In this document: one piece after another, positions 62,701-64,000 of the stretch
How positions within the stretch are numbered: position 1 is the first letter of the stretch
Layout of the letters: each line of letters opens with the position of its first letter
Assembly: GCF_017163935.1 (NCBI RefSeq)
Contig: NZ_JABVZR010000002.1
Location: 496,001-560,000, forward strand
Reading direction: 5' to 3'
DNA: 64,000 nt
DNA from: Novosphingobium terrae
Lineage (GTDB): Bacteria; Pseudomonadota; Alphaproteobacteria; Sphingomonadales; Sphingomonadaceae
Program-made: the position numbers and the translations under genes
The notes under the pieces: model-generated
What the model saw: the letters and a program-made list of their open reading frames with translations, nothing else
Told to the model about the DNA's origin: nothing
The model's database searches: none

Positions 62701-63377
62701 TCGCCCAGAGCCATGACATGGCCCGCGCCATCGCCGAAGATCTGCACCTCGACATGGCGCGCCCGGCCCACGTAACGTTCGAGGAAGACACCGGCATCGC
62801 CGAAATTGCCCTCGCCCAGACGCGCCACGGTGGCGAAGCCCTGGCGGATGGCGGCCTCGTCCTCGCAAATGCGCATGCCGATGCCACCGCCGCCTGCGGT
62901 GGCTTTGAGGATGATGGGATAGCCGATGCTGCGGGCCGCCGTGACGGCCTCTTCCTCATCGGTCAGCAGGCCGGTGCCGGGGGCCAGCGGCACACCATGC
63001 GCCTGCGCCAAAGCGCGGGCGCTGTGCTTCAGGCCGAAGGTGCGGATGTTCTCCGGCGTGGGGCCGATAAAGACGATGCCTGCCGCGGCGCAGCTTTCGG
63101 CAAAGTCGGCGTTTTCAGCCAGAAAGCCATAGCCGGGATGGATCGCCCCGGCGCCGGTGGCCTTGGCGGCCTCCAGAATTTTGGCGGCGTTGAGATAGCT
63201 TTCCATGGCGGGCGCCGCGCCGATGCACACCGCCTCATCGGCCAGGGCGACATGCAGCGAGCCCTCATCCGCCTCCGAATAGACGGCAACCGAGCGCAGC
63301 CCCATGCGCTTCAATGTGCGGATGATGCGGGTGGCGATCGCGCCCCTGTTCGCGATCAGGACGGTGTCGAAGCTCAT
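59784..63377 (-). CDS. biotin-dependent urea/guanidine carboxylase
   Basis: A 1197-residue ATP- and biotin-dependent carboxylase. The biotin carboxylase domain (1-450) has KATAGGGGIGMR and EMNTRLQVEH. The carboxyltransferase part (about 455-1110) consists of KipA/AHS2-type and AHS1/KipI-type domains. The biotinyl domain holds Lys1160 in METMKME. Bacterial members next to DUF1989 proteins have been shown to carboxylate guanidine rather than urea. Asp697 in GAVDFTGD lies where, as I recall, fungal urea carboxylase has Asn (N1330 in Kluyveromyces), a substitution tied to guanidine preference. The start overlaps the DUF1989 stop and the end overlaps atzF, so one coupled transcript is likely. Confidence 0.92.
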   Translation of the reverse strand: MSFDTVLIANRGAIATRIIRTLKRMGLRSVAVYSEADEGSLHVALADEAVCIGAAPAMESYLNAAKILEAAKATGAGAIHPGYGFLAENADFAESCAAAGIVFIGPTPENIRTFGLKHSARALAQAHGVPLAPGTGLLTDEEEAVTAARSIGYPIILKATAGGGGIGMRICEDEAAIRQGFATVARLGEGNFGDAGVFLERYVGRARHVEVQIFGDGAGHVMALGERDCSLQRRNQKVVEEAPAPLLPDHVRKDLIASAVRLGQAASYRSAGTVEFLYDADQQQFFFLEMNTRLQVEHGVTEEVMGVDLVEWMVRGGAGDFTFLDAEAPRPKGHAVQVRLYAEDPAVDYRPTSGMLTALEFPADIRAETWCMAGTTISAWYDPMLAKLIVHAPTREEAVAAMQSALDHSRVDGIETNLRWLRDVVRSPAFTSGEVSTKALDSVTYHPRSIRVISGGTATTVQDWPGREGLWAIGVPPSGPMDDQSFRLGNRLLGNPEGTAGLEVAVAGPSLLFNTPARVCLMGADFGATLDGAAVARGIPVEIVAGQTLALSRMAGGGMRGYVLFAGGLDVAAYLGSRSTFELGQFGGHAARRLLAGDTLHLGDAPAQQALSDVSLPELPTDWALRVLYGPHGAPDFFTPKDIDTITAAEWQVHYNSNRTGVRLVGPKPEWARSDGGEAGLHPSNIHDNPYAIGAVDFTGDMPIILGPDGPSLGGFVCPFVVIAADRWKIGQLKPGDRLTFVPVTIADAQQADAAQKALIATGAEPCSTPARAISDLSPILTQIAEAPGRPRVVYRQQGDRNILVEYGDIVLDIELRIRVHALMRELEQQALPGVIDIVPGIRSLQLHFDGKALTQQTALAALVAAEERLGDLADFSIPSRVVHLPLSWRDPATIETIEKYMSAVRADAPWCPDNIEFIRRINGLPDADAVENLIFNASYLVLGLGDVYLGAPVATPVDPRHRLVTTKYNPARTWTPPNVVGIGGAYMCIYGMEGPGGYQLFGRTIQVWNTHRQTDSFIDGKPWLLRFFDQIRFFPVSADELTEWRRDFPSGRRPIKVEESEFRLADYRAFLVENAQDIAQFETSRQAAFDAERDDWQRKGEFDRAPEAEDTDSAPVTIEVPEGAELLEASFGGSVWKMLAAPGDEVKAGDTLAVMETMKMEYPVESPGAGTIEAVYLQERQSFQPGAAMFAIRRQS

Positions 63378-64000
63378 GCGGCGACAATCATGCGGACGGG
63401 GGTGGGGTTGAAGGCGTTGCAGGGATTGTTGATCTGCGGGCAGTTGGAGACCGCCACGATCACATCCATCTCGGCGCGCAGATCGACCAGCAGGCCCGGC
63501 GCCGAAATGCCGTCGACAATGCCCAGCGCGCCATCGGCCTCGACCGGCACATTCATGAAGAAGTTGATGTTGGAGACGATATCGCGCTTGCCGCGCCCCT
63601 GCGCCAGATTGGCCTCAAGGAAGTTCTCGACGCAGGCGTGTTGCGACTTGGTGTGATGGCCATAGCGCAAGGTGTTGGACTCGCAGGAGCAGGCGCCGCC
63701 GATCGTGTCATGATACTCCACCGAGGTGCCGGTGATGGTCATCATCGGATTGCCTTCGTTGGAGAGCAGCACGCTGCCGCCGCGCAGGAACAGATTGCCT
63801 TGCGCCGAAACCGTGTCCTGAGCGCTGTAACGCTCGGCATCGTCGGCGGCGGCATAGATCATGAAATCCACCGCCTGATTGCCTTCCAGATCGACGATGC
63901 GCAGCGTCTGCCCGGCCTTCACCGTGTGCAGCCAGGGCGCGCGGGCGGGCACGATCTCGTCATGGATCGGGGTGCCGGTCAGTCCGGAGAGATGAGGATC
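63374..64000 (-). CDS. DUF1989 protein (urea-carboxylase-associated; carboxyguanidine deiminase subunit type), 5' end cut by window
   Basis: The reading frame is open from the window edge to the stop at 63374, 209 codons, and residues before the internal GTG at 63952 (SGLTGTPIHDEIVPARAPW) fit the family, so the true start lies beyond 64000. Visible family features are VKAGQTLRIVDLEGNQAVDF, the cysteine-rich GGACSCESN and the C-terminal SNCPQINNPCNAFNPTPVRM. DUF1989 proteins beside this carboxylase form the two-subunit carboxyguanidine deiminase CgdAB, which turns carboxyguanidine into allophanate. The second subunit, and any guanidine riboswitch, would be upstream outside the window. Confidence 0.88.
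   Translation of the reverse strand, partial: DPHLSGLTGTPIHDEIVPARAPWLHTVKAGQTLRIVDLEGNQAVDFMIYAAADDAERYSAQDTVSAQGNLFLRGGSVLLSNEGNPMMTITGTSVEYHDTIGGACSCESNTLRYGHHTKSQHACVENFLEANLAQGRGKRDIVSNINFFMNVPVEADGALGIVDGISAPGLLVDLRAEMDVIVAVSNCPQINNPCNAFNPTPVRMIVAA

Noticed and set aside
61611..63656. 681-codon plus-strand frame
   Set aside because: It is antisense to the biotin carboxylase, which carries all expected motifs.
1..64000. CRISPR arrays, tRNA or rRNA genes, insertion sequences, prophage
   Set aside because: No regularly spaced repeats, cloverleaf-like segments, transposase or phage proteins were seen on either strand.

Overview
The window is high-GC bacterial chromosome with dense genes, several long TonB-dependent receptors, GntR, LysR, AraC and LuxR regulators, and aromatic and secreted-protein catabolism. 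This fits an alphaproteobacterium of the order Sphingomonadales, probably Novosphingobium or a close relative. That placement is inferred from gene content only; there is no rRNA gene. I see no tRNA, CRISPR array, insertion sequence or phage.

Region 1 (1-26,100) is the most interesting part. It holds a GH43 arabinofuranosidase-type enzyme, a POT peptide transporter, two DUF885 metallopeptidases, an FCD-type GntR regulator, a hydroxyproline-type catabolic operon (DHDPS-family deaminase, proline-racemase-family epimerase, amino-acid permease), two TonB receptors, a GH27 alpha-galactosidase-type enzyme, a GH127 beta-L-arabinofuranosidase-type enzyme, an S9 prolyl-peptidase-type enzyme and a large secreted protein of unclear function. 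A palindromic element with core GTATAC, extended form ATCGTATACTRTA, lies in front of most of these transcription units, including the regulator. I infer one regulon for degrading hydroxyproline-rich plant glycoproteins such as extensins. The glycosidases would strip arabinose from hydroxyproline and galactose from serine, the peptidases would cut the backbone, the receptors and POT would import peptides, and the epimerase and deaminase would feed hydroxyproline into 2-oxoglutarate semialdehyde.

Region 2 (26,100-38,600) is a surface-signalling and phosphorus-scavenging block. It has an ECF sigma factor, a FecR anti-sigma factor, a TonB receptor with a signalling domain and a secreted HD-domain protein on the minus strand. 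Diverging from it are a second TonB receptor, a histidine acid phosphatase resembling AppA phytase and a Tat-exported phospholipase C.

Region 3 (38,600-48,340) is homogentisate catabolism. A phenylacetaldehyde-dehydrogenase-type enzyme and a FeaR-like AraC regulator are on the minus strand. On the plus strand is a tightly packed operon hmgA-fahA-maiA, then a metallo-beta-lactamase-fold protein, then a flavoprotein hydroxylase with a small DUF2783 partner that resembles the two-part 3-hydroxyphenylacetate 6-hydroxylase MhaAB. A LuxR-type regulator follows.

Region 4 (48,340-58,000) is mixed: a TauE/SafE exporter, an SDR with an altered active site, two LysR regulators, two sterol-desaturase paralogues on either side of one LysR gene, a TPR-sulfotransferase, small secreted proteins and a beta-propeller protein.

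Region 5 (58,000-64,000) is a minus-strand operon of a DUF1989 protein, a biotin carboxylase annotated by family as urea carboxylase, and allophanate hydrolase. The layout and one active-site residue suggest guanidine rather than urea is the substrate. Both window edges cut genes: GH43 loses its C-terminus at base 1 and the DUF1989 gene loses its N-terminus at base 64,000.
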